From Evansella clarkii (GTDB taxonomy: Bacteria > Bacillota > Bacilli > Bacillales > Salisediminibacteriaceae): 64,000 bases of DNA. The stretch is taken from positions 2,942,040-3,006,039 of the forward strand of contig NZ_KV917376.1 of NCBI RefSeq assembly GCF_002019695.1, written 5' to 3'. The notes under the pieces are model-generated. The model had not been told where the DNA came from and searched no databases. It saw only the letters and a program-made list of their open reading frames with translations. Position 1 is the stretch's first letter; each line of letters starts with the position of its first letter. The translations under genes were made by a program, and so were the position numbers. Shown in pieces: positions 1 through 8,767 of the stretch.

Positions 1-463
1 AAAGCTTTCCGCCACGGTAACTCATGACTTCACTCAGGCGGGAGGCATCGAATCAGTAGTCGAAGTTCTTAACAAAGTGGACAGAAGTACTGAACGGACA
101 ATACTTGATTCTCTTGAGATTCAGGATCCGGAACTGGCTGAAGAAATTAAAAAGCGCATGTTTGTATTTGAAGATATTGTCACTCTGGATAACAGGTCCA
201 TACAGAGAGTAATCAGAGATGTGGAAAATGAAGATCTCCAGCTGTCTCTCAAAGTTTCCAGTGACGAAGTGAAGGATATTGTTTTCAAAAATATGTCACA
301 GCGTATGGCAGACACATTTAAAGAGGAAATGGAATTTATGGGTCCTGTCCGGCTTCGTGATGTTGAGGAGGCACAGACGAGAATTGTCTCTGTAATAAGA
401 CGACTGGAAGAAGCTGGTGAGATCATTATTGCCCGCGGCGGGGGAGATGATATTATTGTCTAA
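1..463 (+). CDS. fliG: Flagellar motor switch protein FliG (5' end outside window)
   Basis: FliG is the C-ring protein that couples the MotAB stator to rotation. Only the C-terminal part is present: the frame is open from base 2 and the first visible residues are KLSATVTHDFTQAGGIE, so translation starts upstream of the window. The segment covers the end of the middle domain and the whole C-terminal torque domain, including the EIQDPELAEEIKKRMFVFEDI stretch, the charged helix MGPVRLRDVEEAQTRIV and the terminal GGGDDIIV, all nearly identical to Bacillus FliG. The stop at 461-463 lies 5 bases past the fliH start at 456, so the two are translationally coupled. Identity is certain; the missing start simply reflects the window edge. 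Confidence 0.97.
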   Translation, partial: KLSATVTHDFTQAGGIESVVEVLNKVDRSTERTILDSLEIQDPELAEEIKKRMFVFEDIVTLDNRSIQRVIRDVENEDLQLSLKVSSDEVKDIVFKNMSQRMADTFKEEMEFMGPVRLRDVEEAQTRIVSVIRRLEEAGEIIIARGGGDDIIV

Positions 464-1244
464 ATTAATCAAGTCAACTAATACAATCGTCTCTGGACCT
501 GGAGAAAAAGTGATTAAACTGCGCCTTTATGGCCAGCGGGAGAAAGTCCGTGATAATAGAGAATCCGGGGCACAACCAGGTATGGGTGTTCACTATAAAG
601 AACGAAATTTACTGGAAGAAGATGCGAAAAAGACAGCAGAGGAAATTATTCAGAATGCAAAAAGGCAGGCGGAACTTCTGCAGAACGAGCTACTGAAGCA
701 GGAAGAAGAAATCAGGGCTGAGGCTGAACAGATCTTTCAGGAAGCAGAGAAGAAAGGCTGGCAGCAAGGATACGAAGCTGGACAACTGGAAGGAAAAAGC
801 CAGTATGAAAAGGAGATTCGAAAAGCCGGAGATCTTGTGAGAAAAGCGAAAGAAGATTACTTTTCCCACCTGGAGAAGGCGGAGCCCGTCATGCTTGAGC
901 TCGCTATGGAAGTAGCAGAAAAGATAATAGGGGAAACATTGGAAAGAACCGGCGATGCATGGACTTACCTTATTGAAGAAGCTGTAAGAGAAGTGAGGAG
1001 CCATGAAGAAATAACTATATATATCCATCCGGAAAAATATGAAAATGTTCTTCATCATAAGGATGAACTTCAGCAAATTGCTCTTCATACAAGAGAACTT
1101 TATATTTACCCGGAGGCAGGCATTGGCAAAAACGATTGTGTAATTGAAACTCCATACGGCCGGGTAGATGCCGGCGTGGACAGCCAGCTGAAAGAAATCA
1201 AGATGACCTTGCAGGAAAAGCTTAAAGAAGGTAGCGGACAATGA
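456..1244 (+). CDS. fliH: Flagellar export ATPase regulator FliH
   Basis: FliH binds and restrains the FliI ATPase and links it to the C-ring during type III export. The 262-residue product has the expected plan: a charged Glu/Lys/Gln-rich coiled coil (about residues 55-150) with the small-residue pattern of this family, then a C-terminal V/A-ATPase E-subunit-like domain ending GVDSQLKEIKMTLQEKL. I chose TTG at 456 because GGGGGAG at 440-446 is well spaced for it; the ATG at 447 would abut that site and the ATG at 417 has none. The gene overlaps the fliG end by 8 bases and the fliI start by 4. Sequence conservation in FliH is low, so the call rests on position plus architecture. Confidence 0.93.
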   Translation: MSKLIKSTNTIVSGPGEKVIKLRLYGQREKVRDNRESGAQPGMGVHYKERNLLEEDAKKTAEEIIQNAKRQAELLQNELLKQEEEIRAEAEQIFQEAEKKGWQQGYEAGQLEGKSQYEKEIRKAGDLVRKAKEDYFSHLEKAEPVMLELAMEVAEKIIGETLERTGDAWTYLIEEAVREVRSHEEITIYIHPEKYENVLHHKDELQQIALHTRELYIYPEAGIGKNDCVIETPYGRVDAGVDSQLKEIKMTLQEKLKEGSGQ

Positions 1245-2560
1245 ACTTCAGCAGTCTTATTGAAGAGGTTAAAAAGACAGACCCTTATAAACAATACGGT
1301 AAGGTTACTCAGGTTGTCGGCCTGATGATTGAATCGAAAGGGCCTCAGGTTTCTGTTGGGGAGGTTTGCTATATTCATGCTGAAGGGGCATCGGGAAGAA
1401 AAATTATGGTGGAGGTCGTAGGCTTTCGCAATGAAAAAGTATTACTCATGCCATTTGACAGAATTGATCAGATCTCCCCAGGCAGTTTAGTGGAAGCTAC
1501 TAAGAAACCTCTGGAGATTAAAGTAGGGACGAATTTGACAGGCAAGGTGCTGGATGGTCTTGGCAGGCCGCTGGATGATGGTTTCCCGGACACAGGGTTA
1601 ATTTCTTTCCCTACAGAAAACACTCCTCCAAATCCTTTGAAGCGTCCGCGTATCAATGAACCGTTAAGTTTAGGTGTAAGGGTTATCGATGGGCTGTTCA
1701 CAGTAGGCAAGGGGCAAAGGGTAGGAATCTTTGCCGGAAGCGGTGTTGGTAAAAGTACATTAATGGCAATAATTGCCAAAAAATCAGCGGCAGACATTAA
1801 TGTAATTGCTCTGATTGGAGAGAGGGGCAGGGAAGTAAGAGACTTTGTAGAAAGGGATCTCGGTCCTGAAGGGCTGAAAAATTCTGTGGTAGTTGTGGCA
1901 ACTTCTGACCAGCCAGCACTAATGAGAATAAAAGGGGCCATGACAGCTACCGCCATTGCAGAATTTTATCGGAGCCAGGGACTATCGGTAACATTGTTAA
2001 TGGATTCTGTTACAAGAGTTGCTATGGCCCAGCGTGAAATTGGCCTGGCTGTGGGGGAGCCTCCCACCACTAAAGGATACACCCCTTCAGTATTTGGTCT
2101 TTTGCCAAGGCTGCTTGAACGGAGCGGAACAGACGAAGCCGGCTCAATCACAGCATTCTATACAGTGTTAGTTGACGGGGACGACTTAAATGAACCCATC
2201 GCTGATACAGTAAGAGGAATATTGGATGGCCACCTTGTGCTCGACAGGAAACTTGCAAATAAAGGGCAGTTTCCTGCAATCAATGTATTAAAAAGTATCA
2301 GCAGAATTATGAACGATATTGTAAGTGAAGACCACCGGAAAGCAGCGGACCGCTTCAGAAACGCCCTTGCAGTCTATACAGATTCTGAAGATTTGATTAG
2401 TATCGGAGCCTATAAGCGGGGGACTAACCGGGAAGTAGATGAAGCAATCAGTAAATACCCTGAACTTATCAATTACATAAAACAGGGTACCGGGGAAAAC
2501 GTGGAATATGATGCTGCTGTTAACGACTTAATCAGCCGCTTTGGGGGAGGGGTTCTTTAA
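1241..2560 (+). CDS. fliI: Flagellum-specific ATPase FliI
   Basis: FliI is the cytoplasmic ATPase of the flagellar type III export apparatus, related to F1 beta. The 439-residue protein has an N-terminal beta barrel, the Walker A motif GSGVGKST near residues 166-173, the IGERGREVRDF segment, a Walker B strand LLMDSVTR, and the family signature PPTTKGYTPSVFGLLPRLLERSG. Length and motifs are complete. The ATG overlaps the end of fliH (ATGA) and the stop shares one base with the fliJ ATG, so fliH-fliI-fliJ are translationally coupled. FliI is expected to work as a hexamer with FliH and FliJ. Confidence 0.98.
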   Translation: MNFSSLIEEVKKTDPYKQYGKVTQVVGLMIESKGPQVSVGEVCYIHAEGASGRKIMVEVVGFRNEKVLLMPFDRIDQISPGSLVEATKKPLEIKVGTNLTGKVLDGLGRPLDDGFPDTGLISFPTENTPPNPLKRPRINEPLSLGVRVIDGLFTVGKGQRVGIFAGSGVGKSTLMAIIAKKSAADINVIALIGERGREVRDFVERDLGPEGLKNSVVVVATSDQPALMRIKGAMTATAIAEFYRSQGLSVTLLMDSVTRVAMAQREIGLAVGEPPTTKGYTPSVFGLLPRLLERSGTDEAGSITAFYTVLVDGDDLNEPIADTVRGILDGHLVLDRKLANKGQFPAINVLKSISRIMNDIVSEDHRKAADRFRNALAVYTDSEDLISIGAYKRGTNREVDEAISKYPELINYIKQGTGENVEYDAAVNDLISRFGGGVL

Positions 2561-2994
2561 TGGGATTTCAATACACCCTGCAAAAAGTACTTGAAGTGAA
2601 AGAACACGAACAAGTAGAAGCACAGGCAGCTTATGAACAGGCGATGAAGCAATTTGAAGAAACCGCCACAGAACTTTATCATCTGCTGAAGCAGAAAGAA
2701 GATATGCTGGCTTCTTATGAGGATAAACTTTCCGGAGGTATCCCTGTAGCGACTATACAGTATATACAGGAATCTCTTCGATTTATGCAGCTGAGAATCG
2801 ATAAGCTGCAGATAGATACTCAGCGGGCGAGGGATCTGATGACTAAAAAGCAGATTCGGCTGAATATAACCGCTGTAGACGTCAGGAAATTTGAAAAAAT
2901 GAAAGAAAAAAAGTACGAAGCCTTTATTGAGGAAACGAAAAAGCAGGAAAACCAGTTCCTCGACGAAATCTCCGTACAGAAGTTTTTTAAATAG
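2560..2994 (+). CDS. fliJ: Flagellar export chaperone/stalk FliJ
   Basis: FliJ is the small coiled-coil stalk that sits in the FliI ring and contacts FlhA. The 144-residue product is almost wholly helical and charged, begins with the typical FQYTLQKVLEVKEHEQ segment and carries heptad-like repeats throughout. Its start overlaps the fliI stop by one base (TAATG). The primary sequence is weakly conserved in the family, but length, coiled-coil character and position between fliI and ylxF make the call secure. Confidence 0.92.
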   Translation: MGFQYTLQKVLEVKEHEQVEAQAAYEQAMKQFEETATELYHLLKQKEDMLASYEDKLSGGIPVATIQYIQESLRFMQLRIDKLQIDTQRARDLMTKKQIRLNITAVDVRKFEKMKEKKYEAFIEETKKQENQFLDEISVQKFFK

Positions 2995-3009
2995 AAACAG
3001 GGTGAATAT

Positions 3010-3579
3010 ATGAGCGGAGATCAGGAAAAGAGTAAATTTCAGTGGTTTTTTATAGTTATATTCATCCCTGCTGTATTCGTTATGATTCTTGCTGTTGTTC
3101 TGATGTATTACACGGGAGTTAATGTAGGTGGAGCAGTTAGGGAAGCGGCTTCTGTCCTCCCGTTTATCGACTCTGATGAAGAGAGCCATGAAGAATATTC
3201 CTCAGAAGAGCTTACGGTCAGACTTGAGCATGAAAATGAGAATTACGCTAAAGAACTGGCCAGGCTGGAAATGGAGCTTGAAAGCAAAGAGGAAGAGATC
3301 ATGAGGCTTGAAGAAGAATTGCTCCTTCTTAATCAGGAGGAAGAACACGGAGATGATTACGAGGCAGCTGAAGAGGACGTTAACCGCCAGGATATAAGAG
3401 ACATAGTCAGAACTCTTGAGAGCATGACAGCCTCAAAAGCAGCAGACATACTGGAAGAAATGAGTGAGGATGAAGCTGCTGGTTACCTGCGGCAAATGAA
3501 TATTGACAAAAGAGCACAGATATTAAGCAGAATGGATCCTGAAACAGCTGCAAGCCTGGTAAACCAGTTAGCAGAGTAA
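3010..3579 (+). CDS. ylxF: YlxF, MotE/MgtE-N-like flagellar membrane protein
   Basis: A 189-residue membrane-anchored protein with one N-terminal transmembrane helix (about residues 13-36), a glutamate-rich coiled coil (about 60-115) and a C-terminal MgtE N-domain-like helical repeat containing ASKAADILEEMSEDEAAGYL and RAQILSRMDPETAASLV. This layout matches YlxF of Bacillus and MotE of other bacteria, which stabilises the motor. It sits between fliJ and fliK, as in B. subtilis. The precise role in Bacillus is not settled; the placement suggests assembly or stability of the hook-basal body or stator. An AGGGTGA site precedes the ATG. Confidence 0.88.
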   Translation: MSGDQEKSKFQWFFIVIFIPAVFVMILAVVLMYYTGVNVGGAVREAASVLPFIDSDEESHEEYSSEELTVRLEHENENYAKELARLEMELESKEEEIMRLEEELLLLNQEEEHGDDYEAAEEDVNRQDIRDIVRTLESMTASKAADILEEMSEDEAAGYLRQMNIDKRAQILSRMDPETAASLVNQLAE

Positions 3580-3601
3580 ATGGAAAGGGGGTGAACAAAA
3601 A

Positions 3602-4837
3602 TTGATCAATGGAATTATACCTGGCCCTGTTCCTGGCAGGCAGCAGACTGGGGTTGATACTTCCGTGCCAGCAGATATAGCTAGGAAAGACAAGGAAGGT
3701 AAATCATTTCTATCTTTTCTGGAAGAGAAGATTGGTGAAGGAGCAGATGAATCTGGAGCCGGCCTTATCACGCAGTCTTTCCCTGAAGGAGAGGGGCAGG
3801 ATCTGCAGGAACTATTTGTTTATTTGAGAGATGCAGTCCTGACCGATGCAGATATACTATTCAATGAGTCGGCGGACGGGGGATTTTTTACAGAAATTAT
3901 GCCTGAAAAAATGGCAGCCGAGATAGTTAATAAACTGCAGGAGGCAGTTGAAATGGAAGAAATGGGCATGCAGCACAAAATGCTCGATGATCCAGAGTTC
4001 ATTATAGCTCTTCTTTCAGTTATGCCGCAGTCTGGAGCAGATTACGGTCAGAAAAATATCCAGGCTTTTGAGCGGATCCCGCCTTTCTTAAGTGAGTCAC
4101 TACATAAGCTCTTCCCAGGGCTTTCATCACTCGCTGTCAAAAACATGAATACATTGGAGGAACTGGGCAGACAGTTCGTAGAGATTCTTAAAGAACTCCC
4201 GGAGGATAAACTGAGAGCAGCAGGCCTTAGAGACTGGACGAGTTTAATCGCGGGTAAAACAAAGCCAGAAGGTTCATCCGGACAATTTATTCTTCCGCAA
4301 TCCGGGAAAGAATTCACCGCTCATATACAAATAGACCCGGCATCCAGCCACTTGTCCAGGCTTCAGCAGTTTTTTCTTCATACCGGTTCCCAGCCTTCTG
4401 AAAGAATTACTGAGGAACAGTTCCTCCGCCAGTTTCAGTCTGTTCTGAAAGGAGGAGTATTCAGGAATATGGAAAACGGAATCCAGCAGCTGACTGTTAA
4501 ACTGAATCCGCAGCATCTGGGCAGGCTTGATATAACGATTCAGCAGGTAAACGGTGTGCTTATAGCTAAATTGACTGCCGCCACCTCTCAGGCAAGGGAA
4601 TTGATTGAAGGGCAACTGCATCAGCTTCGCCAGGCCTTTCTTGGCCAGCAGATACAAGTGGACAGGGTCGAGGTTACCCAGCAGCAGACCCAGCAGCAGG
4701 CTCTGAAAGATTCTCAGGGACAAGCTGGAGAAGAGAGTGGGGACCAGCAGCCTTCCCCAGAGAAAGACAGAGGGGAAGAAGAGGATGAAGAAACATTTGC
4801 AGCATTTTTAGAAGAGACGATTAACACGAAAGTGTAG
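3602..4837 (+). CDS. fliK: Flagellar hook-length control protein FliK
   Basis: FliK measures hook length and triggers the export specificity switch through FlhB. The 411-residue product has a long poorly conserved N-terminal part and a recognisable C-terminal Flg_hook domain (about residues 285-360: LTVKLNPQHLGRLDITI, then KLTAATSQARELIE and a Gln-rich tail). It ends in an acidic Glu/Asp-rich tail. TTG at 3602 is the start, preceded by a strong AAGGGGGTGA site at about 3584-3594. Position between ylxF and flgD supports the call. Confidence 0.92.
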   Translation: MINGIIPGPVPGRQQTGVDTSVPADIARKDKEGKSFLSFLEEKIGEGADESGAGLITQSFPEGEGQDLQELFVYLRDAVLTDADILFNESADGGFFTEIMPEKMAAEIVNKLQEAVEMEEMGMQHKMLDDPEFIIALLSVMPQSGADYGQKNIQAFERIPPFLSESLHKLFPGLSSLAVKNMNTLEELGRQFVEILKELPEDKLRAAGLRDWTSLIAGKTKPEGSSGQFILPQSGKEFTAHIQIDPASSHLSRLQQFFLHTGSQPSERITEEQFLRQFQSVLKGGVFRNMENGIQQLTVKLNPQHLGRLDITIQQVNGVLIAKLTAATSQARELIEGQLHQLRQAFLGQQIQVDRVEVTQQQTQQQALKDSQGQAGEESGDQQPSPEKDRGEEEDEETFAAFLEETINTKV

Positions 4838-4847
4838 GTGACCACCA

Positions 4848-5297
4848 GTGGAAACTACTATTAACAGCCTGTATTTGTCAGATTATCAGAAACAGCAGAA
4901 AAGCAGACATACAGGTGATCTGGATAAAGATGCGTTTCTCCGGCTGCTGATTACCCAGCTTCAGAACCAGGATCCTCTTAATCCAATGGAAGACCAGGAA
5001 TTTATAGCTCAGATGGCACAATTTTCTGCTCTTGAACAAATGACTAATATGAATGCAAACCTTCAGAAATTCCTGGACACCCAGCAGCAGAGCGCTTTTC
5101 ATTCACATAGTGAACTAATTGGAAAAAGGGTTGCCTGGGAAAGGGAAACGAAGCTCGAAGACGGCACCACGAGGAAAGAGACAGGGGATGGAGTTGTAAC
5201 CTCTGTAAGATTTAAAGATGGAACTGCAGAACTGATTATAGACGGAGACCGGCCAGTAAGCACCTCAGATATTACAGCTGTATCCCTGGCTGAATAA
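4848..5297 (+). CDS. flgD: Flagellar hook-capping protein FlgD
   Basis: FlgD caps the growing hook so that FlgE subunits polymerise. The 149-residue protein has the signature DKDAFLRLLITQLQNQDPL and the following EDQEFIAQMAQFSALEQM in its N-terminal half; the C-terminal half is a short beta-rich domain. This is the compact FlgD form found in Bacillus (formerly ylxG). The start is GTG 4848; its AGGTGA site at 4836-4841 overlaps the fliK stop codon, so translation is probably coupled. Confidence 0.95.
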   Translation: METTINSLYLSDYQKQQKSRHTGDLDKDAFLRLLITQLQNQDPLNPMEDQEFIAQMAQFSALEQMTNMNANLQKFLDTQQQSAFHSHSELIGKRVAWERETKLEDGTTRKETGDGVVTSVRFKDGTAELIIDGDRPVSTSDITAVSLAE

Positions 5298-5326
5298 GAT
5301 ATTATTTTTTCGGAGTTGATGGTCAA

Positions 5327-5719
5327 ATGAATAAAATCATGCCACACCATCTGCAGCAGCTGGCCAACCCATCTGTAAAAGTAAACCGGCAGCCTGAAAA
5401 GGTAAAAGGGGACATCTCCTTTCAATCTCTTCTTCGGAACGAGATAGACAAAACCGGTGAGATCAAGCTGAGCAGGCACGCTGAAAAAAGAATCCAGGCA
5501 AGAGGGATTGAAATAACAGAGAAGGCCTGGCAGGAAATTAATGGGAAAGTCGATGAGGCAGGGGCAAAAGGTGTAAATGATGCTTTAGTAATAACAAACA
5601 GTGCGGCATTAATTGTAAATGCCAAAAACAAAACTGTGATCACAGCAATGGACAGAGAGGAAATGAACACTCAGTTATTTACCAATATAAATGGAGCTAT
5701 AGTGATTGAGGACGAATAA
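5327..5719 (+). CDS. Flagellar operon protein, TIGR02530-like
   Basis: A 130-residue soluble protein with no signal peptide or membrane segment. The conserved part is LSRHAEKRIQARGIEI followed by ALVITNSAALIVNAKNKTVITA and a closing TNINGAIVIE, which matches my recollection of the small 'flagellar operon protein' family found between flgD and flgE in many Firmicutes. The first 30 residues resemble a disordered, secreted-type N-terminus. The function is unknown; location suggests hook assembly. In B. subtilis 168 this position is empty, so the gene is a lineage difference. It starts at ATG 5327 after a CGGAGT site. Confidence 0.78.
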   Translation: MNKIMPHHLQQLANPSVKVNRQPEKVKGDISFQSLLRNEIDKTGEIKLSRHAEKRIQARGIEITEKAWQEINGKVDEAGAKGVNDALVITNSAALIVNAKNKTVITAMDREEMNTQLFTNINGAIVIEDE

Positions 5720-5795
5720 GCGGCCGGACCGAAAGGAAGCCGTATGCTGCTGACCGACAGAAGCAGCATCTCTAAATTTGAAGGGAGAGATTAAG

Positions 5796-6986
5796 ATGTT
5801 AAGAGCAATGTATTCAGGTATCGGCGGGATGCAGAACTTTCAGACGAAACTCGATGTAATTGGTAATAATATCGCGAATGTAAATACATTCGGATATAAA
5901 AAAGGAAGGGCGACTTTCCAGGATCTTGTAAGCCAGCAGATGTCCGGGGCAGGTACACCAGCAGAAAATCGCGGCGGTACTAACCCAATGCAGGTAGGGC
6001 TCGGAGGATCTTTAGCAACAGTAGATACTATTCAGACACAAGGTTCTTTGCAGACTACAGGGAGAGATCTTGACATGGGGATAACCGGAGACGGGTTTTT
6101 CATCGTGAATGATGGGAATCAGTCGTTCTATACGAGAGCCGGTAACTTTTATCTTGATCAGCAGGGGAACCTCGTTGCCTCCAACGGAATGTATGTCCAG
6201 GGGTACCCGGTAGATGCAGAAGGCAATATTAACGCAGCAGCAGGCACTGGGAATCTTCAGATTACCTCAGGAGCGCAAGTAGCTCCTGAAGCAACTGATA
6301 ATGTAACGCTGAGAGGGAATCTTAGAGCAGACGACCCGGTTAATACAGAGAGGACACTCGCTTTTAACGTGGTAGATGACATTGGAACTCAGCATCCTGT
6401 AAATATTAATTTCACAAAAACCGCTGAAAACACATGGTCTTACTCAGTAAACGGAACTACTGGAACGCTTAATTTTAACGGAGGAAGTAACAATGCCGGA
6501 CCTTTTAACCTGCCAGTTACTTCTTCGAGCGGCACAGGAAATTTCAATGTGGAAATCGATTTTTCACGGATTACCCAGTATGCATCTCCTTCTACTGTGG
6601 ACGTTGCAAGCATGACAGGAAGTATTGATGGTACATTGGAAAGCTACAGTATTTCACAGACTGGAGAAATTAACGGGATTTTCTCTAATGGAGAAGTAAG
6701 ATTGCTTGGGCAGATTGCTCTCGCATCATTCAATAACCCGGGAGGACTTTCTAAAGCAGGGGACAGCCTGTTTCAGGCAACCAACAACTCCGGAAATCCG
6801 CAAGTTGGGCTTGCCGGTATTGCAGGAAGAGGCACGCTGACAGGCTCGGCTCTTGAAATGTCAAACGTGGACCTCGCTGAGGAATTTGCTGAAATGATTG
6901 TCACCCAGAGGGGCTTTCAGGCAAATACAAGGATGATCACCACTTCTGACGAGATCCTACAGGAACTTGTTAATCTGAAACGTTAA
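5796..6986 (+). CDS. flgE: Flagellar hook protein FlgE
   Basis: FlgE builds the hook, the universal joint of the flagellum. The 396-residue protein opens with MLRAMYSGIGGMQNFQTKLD and the rod/hook motif VIGNNIANVNTFGYK, has the middle FlgE D1/D2 domains, and ends with the C-terminal signature VDLAEEFAEMIVTQRGFQAN. I place the start at ATG 5796, served by AAGGGAGA at 5781-5788, rather than an upstream in-frame ATG at 5778. Older Bacillus annotations call this gene flgG; length and context (after flgD, before swrD) identify it as the hook gene. Confidence 0.95.
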   Translation: MLRAMYSGIGGMQNFQTKLDVIGNNIANVNTFGYKKGRATFQDLVSQQMSGAGTPAENRGGTNPMQVGLGGSLATVDTIQTQGSLQTTGRDLDMGITGDGFFIVNDGNQSFYTRAGNFYLDQQGNLVASNGMYVQGYPVDAEGNINAAAGTGNLQITSGAQVAPEATDNVTLRGNLRADDPVNTERTLAFNVVDDIGTQHPVNINFTKTAENTWSYSVNGTTGTLNFNGGSNNAGPFNLPVTSSSGTGNFNVEIDFSRITQYASPSTVDVASMTGSIDGTLESYSISQTGEINGIFSNGEVRLLGQIALASFNNPGGLSKAGDSLFQATNNSGNPQVGLAGIAGRGTLTGSALEMSNVDLAEEFAEMIVTQRGFQANTRMITTSDEILQELVNLKR

Positions 6987-7047
6987 TAAAGTTAGTGGCT
7001 TGGTGCTCTTGAGGGCACTAAGCTGCCTGTTACCGGGAAAGGGGGAA

Positions 7048-7075
7048 GGCTGCGGCTCCAGGCTAGTCCGCAGCC
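7048..7075 (+). promoter_or_regulatory. Stem-loop between Shine-Dalgarno and start codon of swrD
   Basis: An 8-bp perfect stem (GGCTGCGG 7048-7055 with CCGCAGCC 7068-7075, 12-nt loop) lies between AAAGGGGG at 7038-7045 and the swrD ATG at 7085. No other Shine-Dalgarno sequence is visible. Folding would shorten the apparent spacer to about 11 nt. The structure is seen directly; its role in initiation is inferred. Confidence 0.6.
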
Positions 7076-7084
7076 AATAATCAT

Positions 7085-7309
7085 ATGATTAAGCTTACGA
7101 GGCTGAACAGCCAGGAATTTACTCTGAATGCAGTATATATAGAACAGATCCAGTCCTTTCCTGATACCACCATCACATTGACAAACGGTAAAAGGCTTGT
7201 AGTTTCTGAGAAAGAAGATGAAGTTATCAGGAAGGCGACGGAATTTTACAGAAATGCTGGTTTGCTTGCTGCAGTTCAAAACCAGGGCAGCAGCCTAAAG
7301 GGGGATTGA
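7085..7309 (+). CDS. swrD: Swarming motility protein SwrD (FlbD family)
   Basis: SwrD (formerly ylzI; FlbD family) is a small protein needed for full flagellar motor power and swarming in B. subtilis. The 74-residue product matches the family from the first residue ([22 protein letters not shown], then [14 protein letters not shown]). It lies between flgE and fliL as in B. subtilis. An in-frame TAG at 7064-7066 and the homology leave ATG 7085 as the only reasonable start, yet no Shine-Dalgarno sequence lies within 30 bases; a hairpin in the gap may bring a distant purine tract close. Confidence 0.93.
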   Translation: MIKLTRLNSQEFTLNAVYIEQIQSFPDTTITLTNGKRLVVSEKEDEVIRKATEFYRNAGLLAAVQNQGSSLKGD

Positions 7310-7310
7310 G

Positions 7311-7742
7311 ATGTTCCGGAATAAACTGGTGAATATAATGCTTGTTATTCTTGGGGCCCTGACTGTGGCAGGTGTTTTAACAATTGTGATTTATACGCAG
7401 CTTGCAGAGGAAACACATGCAGAAGGTAAACCGGGAATAGAGGAAATTCTGAAAGTTACGGTGGAGACAGACGAAATTATTACGAACTTATTGTCCAGCC
7501 ATATTATCAGGACTCAGTTTGTTATCCAGCTTGATAACAGAAATGCTAAATCAGAGCTCGAAAAACGTGACTTTCAGGTAGAGAATATTATTATCCGCGA
7601 GCTTTCCGATATGAAAGAAAGTGATTTTCAGGGCTCTGAAGGAATTGCATCACTGGAAAAACAAATTAAGGATAAAGTAAATGAAATTATGCAGGATGGA
7701 ACCGTTGAGGAGGTTTATTTAAAACAACGGGTAATTCAGTAG
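7311..7742 (+). CDS. fliL: Flagellar basal body-associated protein FliL
   Basis: FliL is an inner-membrane protein around the stator that supports torque. The 143-residue protein has a single N-terminal transmembrane helix (about residues 9-29) and an extracytoplasmic stomatin-like domain with the family pattern LKVTVETDEIITNLL and an C-terminal helix EKQIKDKVNEIMQDG. The start ATG is 1 base after the swrD stop and its AAAGGGGGA site lies inside the swrD end, so the two are coupled. Confidence 0.94.
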   Translation: MFRNKLVNIMLVILGALTVAGVLTIVIYTQLAEETHAEGKPGIEEILKVTVETDEIITNLLSSHIIRTQFVIQLDNRNAKSELEKRDFQVENIIIRELSDMKESDFQGSEGIASLEKQIKDKVNEIMQDGTVEEVYLKQRVIQ

Positions 7743-7779
7743 CACGGTTAGCTGCAGCGTAGAAGGCGAGGTGAAGCAC

Positions 7780-8766
7780 TTGACAGATGTTTTATCCCAG
7801 GGGGAAATTGATGCTTTGTTATCCGCACTGTCAACAGGTGAGATGGATGCAGAGGAATTAAAAAAAGAAGAGAAAGAAAATAAGGTAAAAACGTATGACT
7901 TCAAACGTGCTCTAAGATTTTCAAAAGACCAGATTCGAAGTTTAACGAGAATCCATGAGAATTTTGCGAGATTACTAACGACACAGTTATCCGCACAGCT
8001 CAGAACATTTGCGCAAGTTTCTGTTGCCTCTGTAGATCAGTTGTCTTATGAAGAGTTTATTCGTTCAGTTCCTAAGATGACAATATTAAATGTGTTTACG
8101 CCTGAACCCCTTGAAGGGCGTTTTGTGATGGAAGTGAACCCCAACATAGCCTTCGCTATGCTTGACCGTATGCTTGGGGGGAGAGGTGAAGCATTCAGTA
8201 AGGCGGAAAATCTTACAGAAATTGAAACCCGGATACTCACACAGCTTTTTCAGAGGACACTGGAAACTTTCCGTGAAGCCTGGGATTCGGTTAAAGAGTT
8301 TGAGCCTGTTATGGATGATCTGGAGATAAATCCTCAGTTCCTTCAGTTAGTCTCCCCCAATGAAACGGTCGTAGTTATTTCATTTTCCACTGCCATTGGA
8401 GAGGCATCGGGAATGATCAATTTATGTCTCCCGCATGTTGTTATTGAGGAAATCCTTCCTAAATTGTCTGCACATCTGTGGATGCAGCAAAAGAAGAAAG
8501 AAAGAGAACCAGGAGAACTAACTTCGCTTCAGAACAGCGTTAAACAAGCTCCTCTGGAGGTTGTTACTGAACTTGGAAAGTCTGAAATTACAATTGAGGA
8601 ATTCCTCCACCTTGCAGTAGACGATGTAATAGAACTTAATCAGTTAATCGAGGATCCTTTAAAGGTAAACGTTGGAAGCCTGGCGAAATTTTATGGCCAG
8701 CCAGGGAAACTGCGAGGAAATGTTGCAGTTCAGATAACAGAAGTAATTGGAGAGGAAGGGGATTGA
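7780..8766 (+). CDS. fliM: Flagellar motor switch protein FliM
   Basis: FliM forms the C-ring wall and binds phosphorylated CheY. The 328-residue protein has the N-terminal CheY-binding peptide LSQGEIDALLSA, the FliM middle domain (KRALRFSKDQIRSLTRIHENFARLL onward in pieces) and a C-terminal SpoA domain (about residues 250-320). TTG 7780 is preferred over the in-frame GTG at 7771, because GAGGTGA at 7768-7774 overlaps that GTG and is correctly spaced for the TTG; the N-terminus then matches B. subtilis FliM. The stop lies 1 base before the fliY ATG. Confidence 0.96.
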   Translation: MTDVLSQGEIDALLSALSTGEMDAEELKKEEKENKVKTYDFKRALRFSKDQIRSLTRIHENFARLLTTQLSAQLRTFAQVSVASVDQLSYEEFIRSVPKMTILNVFTPEPLEGRFVMEVNPNIAFAMLDRMLGGRGEAFSKAENLTEIETRILTQLFQRTLETFREAWDSVKEFEPVMDDLEINPQFLQLVSPNETVVVISFSTAIGEASGMINLCLPHVVIEEILPKLSAHLWMQQKKKEREPGELTSLQNSVKQAPLEVVTELGKSEITIEEFLHLAVDDVIELNQLIEDPLKVNVGSLAKFYGQPGKLRGNVAVQITEVIGEEGD

Positions 8767-8767
8767 G

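Noticed and set aside
690-1241. Long minus-strand open frame (183 codons) opposite fliH
   Set aside because: It is the antisense of a clear coding gene, has no family resemblance, is very rich in Phe/Leu/Ser as expected from antisense of Glu/Lys codons, and has no ribosome binding site. The same applies to the other minus-strand frames in the window.
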